The notes: a model not told the origin generated them from the letters alone. A stretch of DNA of 64,000 bases from Rickettsia typhi (GCA_945865485.1 CAMBEC010000002.1:2501-66500); one strand, 5' to 3'. Positions 1-9,665 are shown, counted from the stretch's first letter. Numbers and translations are program-made.

Positions 1-294
1 GTCTTTTCCGCTATAGTTTATTGTTGGTAATTGGCGTATTATATGATCAATATTTAGTACACTTTCTGAAATAACATCCTCAGCTAAATATTTTTGAATT
101 TTGTTCGCGTAAACCAAAAATGCCATATTACAAATCAAAGAAGAAATAATTGATAAAGTAAGTATGTATTTTGTTCCATAACCTTGATACGAAGAAAACA
201 CGTCTTGGTAAAACTTTGCTGAACTGACAGATAGCCATAAATTTTTCGCAAGGCTTTTTATAAAAATTGTTAGGGTTGAAACTAGTGTTGTCAT
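1..294 (-). CDS. DUF1189-like membrane protein, C-terminus cut by window edge
   Basis: An open frame of 98 codons begins at the ATG complementary to 292-294 and runs off the left edge of the window. The visible part has an amphipathic N-terminus with a run resembling FIKSLAKNLWLSVSSAKFY, then GYGTKYILTLSIISSLICN, which looks like a first membrane segment at about residues 43-64, and then a loop that may lie outside the membrane. This layout (short cytosolic helix, aromatic-rich 'SxxFY' stretch, membrane helix) recalls the DUF1189 family found in Rickettsia and Gram-positives, whose function is unknown. The assignment rests on pattern memory only. The gene is divergent from the transketolase gene and shares a ~43-base AT-rich gap with it. 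Confidence 0.55.
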   Translation of the reverse strand, partial: MTTLVSTLTIFIKSLAKNLWLSVSSAKFYQDVFSSYQGYGTKYILTLSIISSLICNMAFLVYANKIQKYLAEDVISESVLNIDHIIRQLPTINYSGKD

Positions 295-337
295 AATATT
301 TTATTTAGTTTAAGATCCTGCTAAATTATTTTATTGA

Positions 338-2314
338 TTGGACATTATAGTGAACGGGACGAAAAAGCAAAATTATTCATTAGATCAACTAAGCGATTGC
401 ATAAAAATTCTTTCAGCAGACGCCGTGGAGAAAGCAAAATCAGGACACCCTGGGTTACCCCTTGGTTTTTCTCAAGTCATGACGTGCCTTGCATTCGAAT
501 TCCTTAAATTCAATCCCCACGACTCTAAATGGTTCAATCGGGATAGACTTGTTTTGTCTGCTGGTCATGGTTCTATGATGTTATATTCATTCCTTTACTT
601 AACAGGATATAAGGATTTTCCTTTAAATGATATTAAAAATTTTAGGCAATTATATTCTAAAGCAGCAGGACACCCAGAAAATCATTTATTTGAAGCAATA
701 GAAACAACTACTGGCCCACTAGGGCAAGGTCTTGCAAATTCAGTTGGTATGGCTATTGCTGCCAAAAAATACCAAGCTGAATTGGGAGATAATATATGCA
801 ACTATAAAACATATGCAATAGTTGGGGACGGATGTTTGATGGAAGGTATTTCTTATGAAGCGCTCTCAATCGCTGGACACTTGAAACTGAACAATTTAAT
901 TGTACTTTTCGATGATAACGGGATATCAATTGACGGCAAAGTTAGCTTAGCAGTGTCAGAAAATCATTTAATGAAACTTGAAGCATTTGGATTTAATGTT
1001 GCTTCGGTAGATGGTCATGACACCACGCAAATTTGCCAAGCTTTGAGTGACGCGCAATTATCTGATAAACCAAGTTTCATTGCTTTTAAAACAAAAATTG
1101 GCAAAGGTACAAAAAACAAAGAAGGGAGCGAAAAATCACACGGATCTCCTCTTGGACCAGATGAGATTCAACACCTTAAGAGTAACATAAGTTTTGCTGG
1201 AGAAGAATTTTTTATACCCGAGGATATCAAGCAATTATGGGAACAAGCTTGGTTACGGAATCAAGCCGAGTACAGCTCTTGGCAAGAAGAATTTGCTGCA
1301 CTTTCAGCGGCACAAAAAGCCTATATCAACAAAGCCAAAATCACTCTTCAAGAAGATATTCCTACGCCAACTAAACCAGAGGCTACAAGAGTTTCCTCAG
1401 GAAGAATAATTGAATCTTTAATGCAAAACGAAAATAAAACAATCGTAGGGTCCGCTGACTTAGCTAGTTCAAATGGATTAACAAACCAGGCATGTAAAGT
1501 AATTAACTCAAAGGATTTTAGTGGAAATTTCATTCACTATGGAGTACGAGAAAACGCAATGGCAGCTATTATGAATGGGCTAGCTTTGTCTAATTTTCTA
1601 CCCATTGGCGGAACATTTTTTGTCTTTTCAGACTATATGAGACCTTCAATTCGTTTAGCTGCATTAATGGGATTGCCGGTAATTTTTGTCATGACTCATG
1701 ACTCCATAGGTGTCGGAGAAGACGGCCCTACACACCAACCCATTGAGCATCTAGCCTCTTTTCGTGCAATGCCCAATATTGATGTATTTAGACCGGCTGA
1801 TTTTATTGAAGTAAAGGAGTGTTACGAAATCGCACTTAAAAATACTACAAACCCTTCAATGATTGTACTATCAAGACAAAACGTACCTCAAATAAGGACA
1901 GACTCAGACAAAAACCAATCAGAAAAAGGCGGATATATTATTTCAGAAGCTCACAAGCCTAAATCAATAGATTTTACTATATTCTCTACAGGATCCGAAG
2001 TAAGTCTGGCTATGGAAGTACAAAAAGTACTCGAGGCACAAGATTTGTCAGTACGTATTTGTTCAATCCCATGCTTTTCAACTTTGTTGAGACAAGGAAA
2101 AAATTACCTTCATGAGCTCCAAGGAAACGCTAAGGACCTTGTTGCAATTGAAGCTGCAAGTAGTTTTGGTTGGTCCAGTATTATCGGCTTGGAGGGAATC
2201 TTTTTTGGACTTGATACATTCGGAGCTTCTGCGCCAGCAGAAAAGCTTTATGAGCACTACGGCCTTAACTCTAGCATCATTTCACAAAAACTTTTATCTC
2301 ATAAAAAAACGTGA
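338..2314 (+). CDS. tkt: transketolase
   Basis: Transketolase moves two-carbon ketol units between sugar phosphates in the non-oxidative pentose phosphate pathway, using thiamine diphosphate and Mg2+ in the cytosol. The 658-residue length is normal. Family landmarks are in order: SGHPGLPLG near residue 36, GPLGQGLANSVGMA near 127, the ThDP/Mg motif GDGCLMEGISYEA near 162, the pyrimidine-domain stretch HYGVRENAMAAIMNG with its catalytic Glu, THDSIGVGEDGPTHQPIEHL, and a C-terminal domain. No strong ribosome-binding site decides the start: the TTG at 338 and an in-frame GTG at 350 are both possible. It stands alone, with no other pentose-phosphate gene beside it. Its stop lies close to that of the convergent DUF2269 gene. 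Classical Rickettsia are generally described as lacking this pathway, so its presence hints at a less reduced relative. Confidence 0.95.
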   Translation: MDIIVNGTKKQNYSLDQLSDCIKILSADAVEKAKSGHPGLPLGFSQVMTCLAFEFLKFNPHDSKWFNRDRLVLSAGHGSMMLYSFLYLTGYKDFPLNDIKNFRQLYSKAAGHPENHLFEAIETTTGPLGQGLANSVGMAIAAKKYQAELGDNICNYKTYAIVGDGCLMEGISYEALSIAGHLKLNNLIVLFDDNGISIDGKVSLAVSENHLMKLEAFGFNVASVDGHDTTQICQALSDAQLSDKPSFIAFKTKIGKGTKNKEGSEKSHGSPLGPDEIQHLKSNISFAGEEFFIPEDIKQLWEQAWLRNQAEYSSWQEEFAALSAAQKAYINKAKITLQEDIPTPTKPEATRVSSGRIIESLMQNENKTIVGSADLASSNGLTNQACKVINSKDFSGNFIHYGVRENAMAAIMNGLALSNFLPIGGTFFVFSDYMRPSIRLAALMGLPVIFVMTHDSIGVGEDGPTHQPIEHLASFRAMPNIDVFRPADFIEVKECYEIALKNTTNPSMIVLSRQNVPQIRTDSDKNQSEKGGYIISEAHKPKSIDFTIFSTGSEVSLAMEVQKVLEAQDLSVRICSIPCFSTLLRQGKNYLHELQGNAKDLVAIEAASSFGWSSIIGLEGIFFGLDTFGASAPAEKLYEHYGLNSSIISQKLLSHKKT

Positions 2315-2336
2315 TTTTTTGTTAAGATGAAGTATC

Positions 2337-2807
2337 TCAAACAGGTTTAGTTACCATCAAAATAAAGATAGTAGTTAAACTAATAAAGGCTGGCCAACCT
2401 AATAAAAACCAACATTTGAATAATTTATAATATTCAGCAGGTAGCTCTTCGTTATTTGCATAAGCTTTTAAAGCTAAATTTCTTAATCTGATTTGAATCC
2501 ATATCACTGGCAACCAACAAATCACAGAGATAGAATACCCTACATAAGTTAAGACTAGCCATAATTCATCAAAGTCATAGCCCATTATCTTGATTAAAAT
2601 GATCCCGCTAATTGGCTGAATAATAACGCTTGGAGTAGTAAATATAAAATCAGCAATAACAGTAGTTTTAGCCGCGTAGGTCTTTGCCGCCAAGTCTCCT
2701 GTTTTATTAGCCCACCACATAAAAAAGGCAATTCCTATTCCTGTACCAAATAGAATTGTAGAAGTGATTATGTGTATAATTTTAACAAATAGATACCAGT
2801 CCATCAT
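2337..2807 (-). CDS. DUF2269 family membrane protein
   Basis: A 156-residue integral membrane protein with about four hydrophobic segments. It opens with WYLFVKIIHIITSTILFGTG, followed by a short polar loop (WWANKTGD) and then an 'F..PSVIIQPISGI' helix. That arrangement is typical of DUF2269, a small membrane family of unknown role with conserved His and Gly in the first helix. The start codon overlaps the stop of the upstream SDR-DoxX gene by four bases (ATGA type), so the pair is almost certainly translated together. DUF2269 genes are often found beside NAD(P)-binding SDR/DoxX fusions, which supports both calls. A redox or quinone-related membrane role is conceivable, but nothing in the sequence proves it. 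Confidence 0.75.
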   Translation of the reverse strand: MMDWYLFVKIIHIITSTILFGTGIGIAFFMWWANKTGDLAAKTYAAKTTVIADFIFTTPSVIIQPISGIILIKIMGYDFDELWLVLTYVGYSISVICWLPVIWIQIRLRNLALKAYANNEELPAEYYKLFKCWFLLGWPAFISLTTIFILMVTKPV

Positions 2808-4093
2808 TTATCACTTTCTATTGCTAAGATAACTAGGGTAAGAAGTATAACTGGAATATTTTTAGTAAGCGAACCAAGCGGATCTAACCACAATACAGGG
2901 TCAAAGAATGTTAGCACCAGAGTATATCCAATTATAACTGAAATTTGTATCAAGCACGTTGTAGTTATCTTTCGTTTAACTATTAGAAATATTCCAAGCA
3001 TTATATCAAGCAAACAGGTGGCATAAAATATGACTGATGCAAATGATTCAGCAAAACCTAAATTTTCTATTATCCTTATTCCATTTTTAGAAGACACCAA
3101 CCCAATAATTCCAGAAGCTATCCAAAACAAGCTAAGCACCCATTTTAGAAGAGGCTTGAGTAAAAACAACCTAGCGTGCCATAACGACTGAACAGTAAGG
3201 GGGTCACAAGATAAACCTAGGTGAAAAGTTTTTGGAACGACCGATGTAAATTCAATAAAATCTTTTTTATCTGCTATATTAGGGTGCATCATCATCTTGT
3301 ATGACGTGCTGTTTAAAGGCCCCCTCCCAATTTTATCTGCTATCCACACCATTAATTCGATAAATATCAGAGGAATCTTAATAATAAGAGCCGGTGATAG
3401 ACCCATCCACTCTCTAAAACTAACTAATATATCTTTAACAGCTACAACTTCAGGACCAACAATTTTGAGCGTTCTTTTAATTTCACTGTCTCTTTTTGCA
3501 CAATGCAAAACTACATTCGTTAAATCACTCATGTGTATTGGTTGGAATTGCTGCGATCCATCACCCATAAGAAAAATAAAATATGGAATGGAAGCAAGAC
3601 CTCTTAGTAGAGACGTCCCTCCATAACAACCACTTGCATACACCAACGATGGTTGTAATATCACCCAATCAATAGTGGTAATAGTTTGAAGATAATTATC
3701 AGTTGCCTTCTTGGTGATAGAGTAGTCAGTAGTTTTTTCATCATCTATTCCAAGCGCGGATATATGAATAATTCTTTTTATTTTAGCTTGCTCACAAGCC
3801 TCAAAAAGGGCTTGAGGACCTTTTATATGTACATTATCTATTTTGTTGTCACCGCTAGAATTTAATACTCCGGCTACATTCACAACAACATCAATATTTT
3901 CTAGCTTTTCAATCCAGCTTTCTGGTGTTATATCTACATTAAAATCACAGGCAATAACTTCGGCTAAAGGAAATCTTCCTTTAGTTTTTTCTACATCTCT
4001 TACACAACAAACAACCTGATGATTATCGTTTAAAAAAGATGCTGCAATATAGGAGCCAATAAAACCGCTTGCTCCAACTATTAATACTCTCAA
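2804..4093 (-). CDS. NAD(P)-binding SDR-family protein fused to DoxX-like membrane domain
   Basis: This 429-residue fusion has an atypical short-chain dehydrogenase/epimerase domain at residues ~1-290. It carries the Rossmann glycine motif GASGFIG at residues 7-13, an acidic residue after beta-2, a VVNVAGVLN segment, and a degenerate catalytic region 'YSITKKATDNYL' that retains Tyr and Lys. Residues ~310-425 hold about four membrane helices resembling the DoxX-like domain. Known relatives (YbjT/ComE-type NmrA proteins) bind NAD(P), but their substrates are poorly defined. The gene is first in a two-gene unit with the overlapping DUF2269 gene. The fusion places a soluble nucleotide-binding domain on the cytosolic face of the membrane. 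The substrate is unknown. Confidence 0.8.
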   Translation of the reverse strand: MRVLIVGASGFIGSYIAASFLNDNHQVVCCVRDVEKTKGRFPLAEVIACDFNVDITPESWIEKLENIDVVVNVAGVLNSSGDNKIDNVHIKGPQALFEACEQAKIKRIIHISALGIDDEKTTDYSITKKATDNYLQTITTIDWVILQPSLVYASGCYGGTSLLRGLASIPYFIFLMGDGSQQFQPIHMSDLTNVVLHCAKRDSEIKRTLKIVGPEVVAVKDILVSFREWMGLSPALIIKIPLIFIELMVWIADKIGRGPLNSTSYKMMMHPNIADKKDFIEFTSVVPKTFHLGLSCDPLTVQSLWHARLFLLKPLLKWVLSLFWIASGIIGLVSSKNGIRIIENLGFAESFASVIFYATCLLDIMLGIFLIVKRKITTTCLIQISVIIGYTLVLTFFDPVLWLDPLGSLTKNIPVILLTLVILAIESDK

Positions 4094-4630
4094 TTTTATT
4101 ACTTATGGGTACAGAAAAAATGTTACCTTATGATTATCTCCTTATGGTAATTTGGAAGCAATATGTAAGTATTTTTAAAACTATAAAATAACAACAAATC
4201 GTGATATATATATTGGGCGTTTTTAGAAATGGATCTAACGATAACACGACTTAAAGTCTTTAGATGCAAAGAAGAAACGGCTTGAGTTGTTGTAATTAAT
4301 CTGGGAAAGGTAAATGCATCTCACCGTCTCTCCTTGTTATCTACTCCTCCTTAGCTTTCGCTAGAACTGCACACACTAGGATAACCTGCATCAGTAAAAG
4401 AATAAATTGTTAACTTCAGGTTACGGACATAAGCACCATACTTATATCTTAAGTTTAATGCTAACAGCATAAAAACTTACTGTCTAGTAAAAAAGATCAT
4501 TTTTTCAAAAAATTTAAATTTTAGGTTGTGTAGTTTTTACTAAGTATATAATCAATAATCGAGTTAGTTAAGAACCAGTTATAACATGATAACATTAGTT
4601 ATTAATAAAGCAGCGCTTTAAATTTATATT
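4094..4630. other. 537-bp gene-free stretch
   Basis: It lies between the SDR-DoxX gene start and the 3' end of fabD, so it should contain the promoter of the SDR-DoxX/DUF2269 pair. I see no open frame longer than a few dozen codons, no tRNA, and no copy of the large palindromic element family found elsewhere in the window. The middle (about 4290-4400) is richer in G+C than its flanks, with a CT-rich stretch, and could be an RNA gene or a decayed gene. I cannot assign it. Confidence 0.5.
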
Positions 4631-5569
4631 TTATAGTTCTTGCAGAAATTCTTGTAGTTCTTTTATAGTTGAAATACTAAATGTTTTAAAATTATGGGGT
4701 GATTTTTTAGCCAATCCAGTGAGTACCTTTCCAGGTCCAATCTCAACTAGCTCTGTTATACCTAGAGCTTTAAATTCATCCATAGTTTCACGCCATTTGA
4801 CGGCACCACAAATCTGCTCTAATAAATTGTGTTTAATTTGATTGGAATTTGTTTCGGCTTTAGCAGTTACATTACAAATCAAAGGAACTCTAGGCTGCAT
4901 AAATTCAATACCAGAAAGAGCTTGTTTCATTGGCAATTCTGCAGCTTTAATTAGACTTGAGTGAAAGGGAGCACTCACATTAAGCTTTATCGCTTTATAA
5001 CCAGTATCTTTAAGAATAGCAACTACCCGATCAACATTATATTCATGACCACTTATAACAATTTGCCCCTCAACATTATCATTTGCTATTTGACAAACTC
5101 CATGATCAACCACTGCATCTAGCATCTCTTGAAGTTTTGCCGCAGTAATACCAATACATGCAGCCATTGCCCCTTCACCTTTTGGTGAAGCTTCTTGCAT
5201 AGAGGTAGCTCTTATTTTTAATAACATAGAAGTATTTTCAAGACTAATTGCATCAACAGCACAAAGGGCGCTGTATTCGCCCAAAGAGTGACCCGCCACG
5301 ACTTTACAAAGCTCTTCGACCTTTTTACCCGATTTTTCAAGTAATACTTTTAAAATAGCAACTGAGGTGGCCATAATCGCTGGCTGGGTATTTGTTGTAA
5401 TTGACAAAGCCTCTGTTGGACCATTAAAGATAATGTCACTTAGTTTATAGCCCAGCTCATCATCCACAGATTCAAAAACTTGTCTTGCTGTATTTTCAGT
5501 ATCAAAAAAATCTTTACCCATTCCGACGCTTTGAGATCCTTGACCCGGGAAGATAAATGCTCTATTCAT
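4631..5569 (-). CDS. fabD: malonyl-CoA:ACP transacylase
   Basis: FabD transfers the malonyl group from malonyl-CoA to acyl carrier protein, the entry step of type II fatty acid elongation in the cytosol. The 312 residues match the family length. The N-terminal FPGQGSQSVGMG at residues 7-18 is the oxyanion/entry motif. The nucleophile elbow GHSLGEYSAL holds Ser95. QPAIMATSVA precedes it, and SAPFHSSLI supplies the catalytic His in the second subdomain. GPGKVLTGL near the C-terminus is also typical. The start ATG is well placed, because the family usually begins directly with 'AFIFPGQG'. The gene stands alone, diverging from the lytic transglycosylase gene across a 43-base gap that must hold both promoters. 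Confidence 0.96.
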   Translation of the reverse strand: MNRAFIFPGQGSQSVGMGKDFFDTENTARQVFESVDDELGYKLSDIIFNGPTEALSITTNTQPAIMATSVAILKVLLEKSGKKVEELCKVVAGHSLGEYSALCAVDAISLENTSMLLKIRATSMQEASPKGEGAMAACIGITAAKLQEMLDAVVDHGVCQIANDNVEGQIVISGHEYNVDRVVAILKDTGYKAIKLNVSAPFHSSLIKAAELPMKQALSGIEFMQPRVPLICNVTAKAETNSNQIKHNLLEQICGAVKWRETMDEFKALGITELVEIGPGKVLTGLAKKSPHNFKTFSISTIKELQEFLQEL

Positions 5570-5612
5570 AATTATGGTGTAAATTAATTATTTATTTTTA
5601 TTTCTTCTGATT

Positions 5613-7580
5613 ATGAGAATTCTTTCTGTACTGTCAATTATTTTAACAATCTTCTTCACACAAACAACAATTCTTGCTCAGGAAACTAGCGAATCAAAAG
5701 TATTTAAATTGATAAAACAGAAAGACTGGCAAAATGCACTTAATTCCTCAAGCAAGGTTAATAACCCTGCTCTTAAGAAAATTGTACTTTCGCAACAATT
5801 TCTTGATTCCAACTATTCTGGCAATAGTTTTGAAAAAATAATCCAGTTTTTACAAGAAAATCCTGGCTGGCCTCAAGAAGCTGGGTTGAGAGTCAGCGCC
5901 GAGAATCTTTTAAATGATGCAACTAATAGCTCTTTAGTTTTTAAGTGGTTTCAAAGCAATAAACCTCTTACTGGTAGGGGCTACAAATATTATGCTCTTG
6001 CAGCGGCTAAGGTAATTAAAGACCCTCAAAAACTTTCTCCCATTATAAAGAAGGGTTGGCATAAGGGAAGTTTCTCTCTACCAGAGCAGAAAGCCTATCA
6101 AACCAAATTCAAAAATTATCTTGATATAAAAGATCATATTAAAAAAATCGATAATCTTCTTTTTGCCGATAGTGCCACAGCTGCTAAAAATAATTTATAC
6201 CTAGTCGGGGCCGACTATAAGAAATCATTTGAAGCACAAATTGCACTTATACAGAAAGGAAGCAATGCACTGGGTAGATTTGGTAATATCCCAAAGAAGA
6301 ACTACACTCCTGGCTTAATTTATAGGTATGTCGAACTAAAAAAGAAAAATTTACCTTCTAGCTCAGAAATTGCAAATCTGATAATGATGGCAAAGTCAGA
6401 TCCTGAAAACGCTGATAAATTTTGGAAAATACAATCCTATCTTGCACGTGAATACATTGAACATAAACGATATAATGATGCATATAAAATAGTTTCTTGC
6501 CACTTTACTGAGAATGCAGCTAACAAAAGTGATGCAGAGTTCTTAGCTGGCTGGCTATCTTTAAGGTTTTTAAATAAAGCTCAATTATCGCTTGGACACT
6601 TCCGTAGCTTTAATGAGGCTGTAAAAACTCCTATGAGTAAATCCAGAGGAATTTACTGGTTAGGACGGGCTCACGAAGCACTAAAAGATAAAGAAAAAGC
6701 ATATAAGTTGTACAACTTAGCAGCGACAAAATATCCTTACACTTTCTATGGTCAAGTGGCCGCTTCTGAAATAGGGATGAAAAAGATGATTTTTCCTTCA
6801 GACATTAATCTAAAACAACACAAGGTAACCGCTTCAAACAATGCTAAAGTCCATATAGCAAAAGCAACATATCTTGTATCAAAGTACGGCTCAAACGCTC
6901 TTAGCCAGCTATATATAAAAGCAGCCATAGAAAAAGCAGAAAACACAACAGATATTATAGACTTAGCTGCTCTACTGAGCACATCTGCAAATATTCACCA
7001 CATGGCTTGGCTCACCAAATACGCCCTGCAAAAACATGTATTGATCAAAAACTATGCTTTCCCAACTCCATATAAATCAGGAGCACAATTGCCATTAGAA
7101 AAAGCTTTAATGTATAGTATAATCAGACAGGAATCAGTATTTGATCAGCGCGCCATAAGCAGTGCTAATGCTATGGGCTTAATGCAGCTAATAAAAGGAA
7201 CAGCATGTGATACAGCGAAATCTATTGGTGATGCCTGCGTTATTTCAAAACTAACTTCAGACCCATCATATAATATGAGACTTGGAAGCAATTATTTGAA
7301 ACAACTAATCGAAAAATTTGATGGTTCTTATATTATGGCAATTGCTGCTTATAATGGTGGCCACGTCAAGAAATGGTTAGGAATCTACGGTGACCCAAGA
7401 GAAATGGACGACCCTAGAGATGTTCTGGACTGGATAGAATCAATACCATTCTATGAGACAAGAAATTATGTTCAGAGAGTGCTAGAAAATTTACAGATAT
7501 ATAGAAGTATATTAAACGAAAATAATGGTTTAAGAATAGTGCAAGATTTAGTATTAAACAAAAAGAAAGGTACAGGATGA
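5613..7580 (+). CDS. slt: soluble lytic murein transglycosylase (Slt type)
   Basis: An exported lytic transglycosylase that cleaves peptidoglycan glycan strands to 1,6-anhydro products in the periplasm. The 655 residues begin with a signal peptide (MRILSVLSIILTIFFTQ, probable cut after ILAQ). A long alpha-helical superhelix region follows (~30-470), in keeping with the Slt70 doughnut. The catalytic SLT/GEWL domain is at ~490-630. RQESVFDQRAISSANAMGLM holds the catalytic Glu507, then comes the MQLIKGTA stretch, and AYNGG is the conserved substrate-groove motif. The stop overlaps the next start (ATGA at 7577-7580), so it is translationally coupled to bcp. Retention of Slt fits the window's other murein-related genes (alpha-2-macroglobulin and PBP1C). 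Confidence 0.92.
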   Translation: MRILSVLSIILTIFFTQTTILAQETSESKVFKLIKQKDWQNALNSSSKVNNPALKKIVLSQQFLDSNYSGNSFEKIIQFLQENPGWPQEAGLRVSAENLLNDATNSSLVFKWFQSNKPLTGRGYKYYALAAAKVIKDPQKLSPIIKKGWHKGSFSLPEQKAYQTKFKNYLDIKDHIKKIDNLLFADSATAAKNNLYLVGADYKKSFEAQIALIQKGSNALGRFGNIPKKNYTPGLIYRYVELKKKNLPSSSEIANLIMMAKSDPENADKFWKIQSYLAREYIEHKRYNDAYKIVSCHFTENAANKSDAEFLAGWLSLRFLNKAQLSLGHFRSFNEAVKTPMSKSRGIYWLGRAHEALKDKEKAYKLYNLAATKYPYTFYGQVAASEIGMKKMIFPSDINLKQHKVTASNNAKVHIAKATYLVSKYGSNALSQLYIKAAIEKAENTTDIIDLAALLSTSANIHHMAWLTKYALQKHVLIKNYAFPTPYKSGAQLPLEKALMYSIIRQESVFDQRAISSANAMGLMQLIKGTACDTAKSIGDACVISKLTSDPSYNMRLGSNYLKQLIEKFDGSYIMAIAAYNGGHVKKWLGIYGDPREMDDPRDVLDWIESIPFYETRNYVQRVLENLQIYRSILNENNGLRIVQDLVLNKKKGTG

Positions 7581-8047
7581 GTAAATTTTCAGTCGGTGAT
7601 ATAGCTCCGAATTTTTCAATTAAAGTATCCGAAGATACAACCATTAATTTGGAGAGTCTCAAAGGTAAATATGTAGTATTATATTTTTATCCCAAAGACA
7701 ACACACCTGGATGCACTATCGAAGCAAGAGACTTCAACTCTCTTAAAAAAGATTTTTCAGCTCTTGGTGCTGAAATAATTGGCGTATCAAAAGACCCGCT
7801 TGCTTCACATGATAAGTTTCGTAAAAACCATGATTTACAATTTCATCTTGGAACCGACACTAATGGAGATCTATGTGAAAAGTTCAGCGTTTGGGTAGAA
7901 AAGTCGATGTTTGGAAAGAAATACATGGGTATAGAAAGAGCTACATTTTTAATAGATCCAGAAGGAAAATTTGCTTATATCTGGCCTTCAGTCTCGGCTT
8001 TAGGACATGCAAAAGATGTTCTAAAAAAACTAAAAGAAATTAAGTAG
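7577..8047 (+). CDS. bcp: peroxiredoxin of the BCP/PrxQ family
   Basis: A thiol peroxidase that reduces hydrogen peroxide and organic hydroperoxides in the cytosol. The 156 residues show the thioredoxin-fold peroxiredoxin motif YPKDNTPGCTIEARDF with peroxidatic Cys46. E. coli Bcp has its resolving Cys five residues later, but here that position is Arg51. The only other obvious candidate is Cys100 in NGDLCEKFSVW, so the enzyme is either an alternative two-Cys type or needs an external thiol. GVSKDPLASHDKF and the C-terminal ATFLIDPEGK stretch are typical of BCP. It overlaps the upstream transglycosylase gene by four bases. Confidence 0.93.
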   Translation: MSKFSVGDIAPNFSIKVSEDTTINLESLKGKYVVLYFYPKDNTPGCTIEARDFNSLKKDFSALGAEIIGVSKDPLASHDKFRKNHDLQFHLGTDTNGDLCEKFSVWVEKSMFGKKYMGIERATFLIDPEGKFAYIWPSVSALGHAKDVLKKLKEIK

Positions 8048-8129
8048 TTTAACTTTAATCTAAGAGCAAAAACAAATAGCTGAGAAAAAAGTTAGGTGAA
8101 TTATCAAGGGGCCGCTTTGACTAGGTTTA

Positions 8130-9476
8130 TTATTCTATTGTAACGCTATTAACCTCATTTTCTTTTCTATTCCATGTAAGGAAAAATAAATACGAGCCCA
8201 GAAGCGCTGCTACTATAAAAAAGCTAAATGCCCCAAACCAACCAGTCTCATCAATCAGCCATCCAACACACACCCCTGAGAGTGCTGAGCCAACGTAGCC
8301 CATAGTTCCAACAAATCCATTCGCTGTTCCTATTGCTTTTTTTGAAGCAAAATCCGCTGATGCAACACCTACTAATACTTGTGGACCATACACGAAAAAT
8401 CCAACTAAACTTAGCGCTATAGCACCAAACCGGTCATAACCAGACGGCATTTGCCAGAAAATAATCAGAGTTATAGCTAAACAAATCATACATACTGCAC
8501 CAACAGGTCCTCTTTGTCCTTTGAATACTCTATCTGACAACCACCCAGCTGCAAAACCTCCTAGTAACCCAGCAACCTCGTAACCCGCGACTTGCCATCC
8601 AGCATGCGTTAAAGATATACCCTTATGCTCCTTTAAAAATAAAGGCCCCCAAAATATAATACCAATTCTTACAATATAAATGCATATATTAGCAAAACTT
8701 ATGTACCACATATTTCTATTGATAAAAACCTTACGAAAAATTTCGATTGTAGTCATATGATCTTCACTTCTATCTTCCTCGAACGATTCATCACCTTTAT
8801 AAGCCTCAACCAGTGGGAACCCAAGTTCTTTTGGTGACTCTCGCAGACGATTAAACAGGATATAAGAAATACCAACTGCTATAATACTTGGAATAAAAAA
8901 CGCGTACCTCCAACCATAATTGGCAACTAAATACCCAGAAAATACTAAAGTTATTGCTCCACCAACTTGATGAGAAGCGGCGCCAAGAGCCCATTTTGTT
9001 CCAAGCTCTCTTGGGGCAAACCAATGAGTTAACATACGAGCCGCAGGAGGCCATCCCATAGATTGAAACCAATTATTTATAATCCATAAACAACCTAGAA
9101 AAATTAAACTATTGGAGAATCCAAGGAGAAAAGTAATTAATGCAGAAGCAAATAATCCTATAGGCATAAAGTACCTAGCATTTGACTTGTCACTGAAATA
9201 GCCATTGACGAACTTGCCTATACCATAAACAATAGACGCCAGGGTTAACACCCAACCTAACTGAGTCTTGCTATAACCGAATTCCTCCATATAGGCTGGC
9301 ATAATCATAGAAAAATTCTGCCGACACAGATAGTAAGCACCATAACCTATAATGATAAAACTCAATATACGCAAGCGCCACTTATTGTATATTTTCCGCT
9401 CTCGCATAGTCATAAAAGGTTCACTATCTTGCTTGATAGGATCAACAACATAATCCTCGTTTACAACCTTTGCCAT
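8130..9476 (-). CDS. MFS transporter of the organophosphate:phosphate antiporter (GlpT/UhpT) family
   Basis: An inner-membrane antiporter with about twelve helices. The first helix region carries YYLCRQNFSMIMPAY, where the Arg corresponds to substrate-binding Arg45 of GlpT. A second conserved Arg lies in ICIYIVRIGIIFWGPLFLKE, matching GlpT Arg269. The loop NRLRESPKELGFP and the MFS loop GYFSDKSNAR also fit. Glycerol-3-phosphate is the likeliest substrate, giving a parasite a phospholipid precursor, but hexose phosphate cannot be excluded. The frame stays open to 9677, where the extra N-terminus is unlike the family and would overlap the divergent PAP2 gene. I therefore chose the ATG at 9474-9476 (MAKVVNEDYVV, ~448 residues). 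MTMRERKIY a little further in is another possible start. Confidence 0.88.
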   Translation of the reverse strand: MAKVVNEDYVVDPIKQDSEPFMTMRERKIYNKWRLRILSFIIIGYGAYYLCRQNFSMIMPAYMEEFGYSKTQLGWVLTLASIVYGIGKFVNGYFSDKSNARYFMPIGLFASALITFLLGFSNSLIFLGCLWIINNWFQSMGWPPAARMLTHWFAPRELGTKWALGAASHQVGGAITLVFSGYLVANYGWRYAFFIPSIIAVGISYILFNRLRESPKELGFPLVEAYKGDESFEEDRSEDHMTTIEIFRKVFINRNMWYISFANICIYIVRIGIIFWGPLFLKEHKGISLTHAGWQVAGYEVAGLLGGFAAGWLSDRVFKGQRGPVGAVCMICLAITLIIFWQMPSGYDRFGAIALSLVGFFVYGPQVLVGVASADFASKKAIGTANGFVGTMGYVGSALSGVCVGWLIDETGWFGAFSFFIVAALLGSYLFFLTWNRKENEVNSVTIE

Positions 9477-9665
9477 AGACTTGCTTAAAATCTTTAATAT
9501 CTGTGCAAGAATACTAGTAAAAAATTTGCCTATTGGCAAGGTTTGTTTTAACACCACTTGCAAACTAACAACTGAATAATTAATATGATAGGGCGTATTA
9601 AAACACGTAAAATTAGTGTATTTTATTGTTTTAGCTAAGTAAATAATGCAAATTTTGTCAATATA

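Noticed and set aside
2296..2322. Possible bidirectional terminator AAAAAACGTGATTTTTT between transketolase and the DUF2269 gene
   Set aside because: The stem is only A-T pairs and unstable, so I cannot support it as a terminator.
4340..4420. Small minus-strand frame reading MQVILVCAVLAKAKEE in the 4.1-4.6 kb gap
   Set aside because: Too short and with no relative I recognise; kept only as a note that this G+C-richer part is unexplained.
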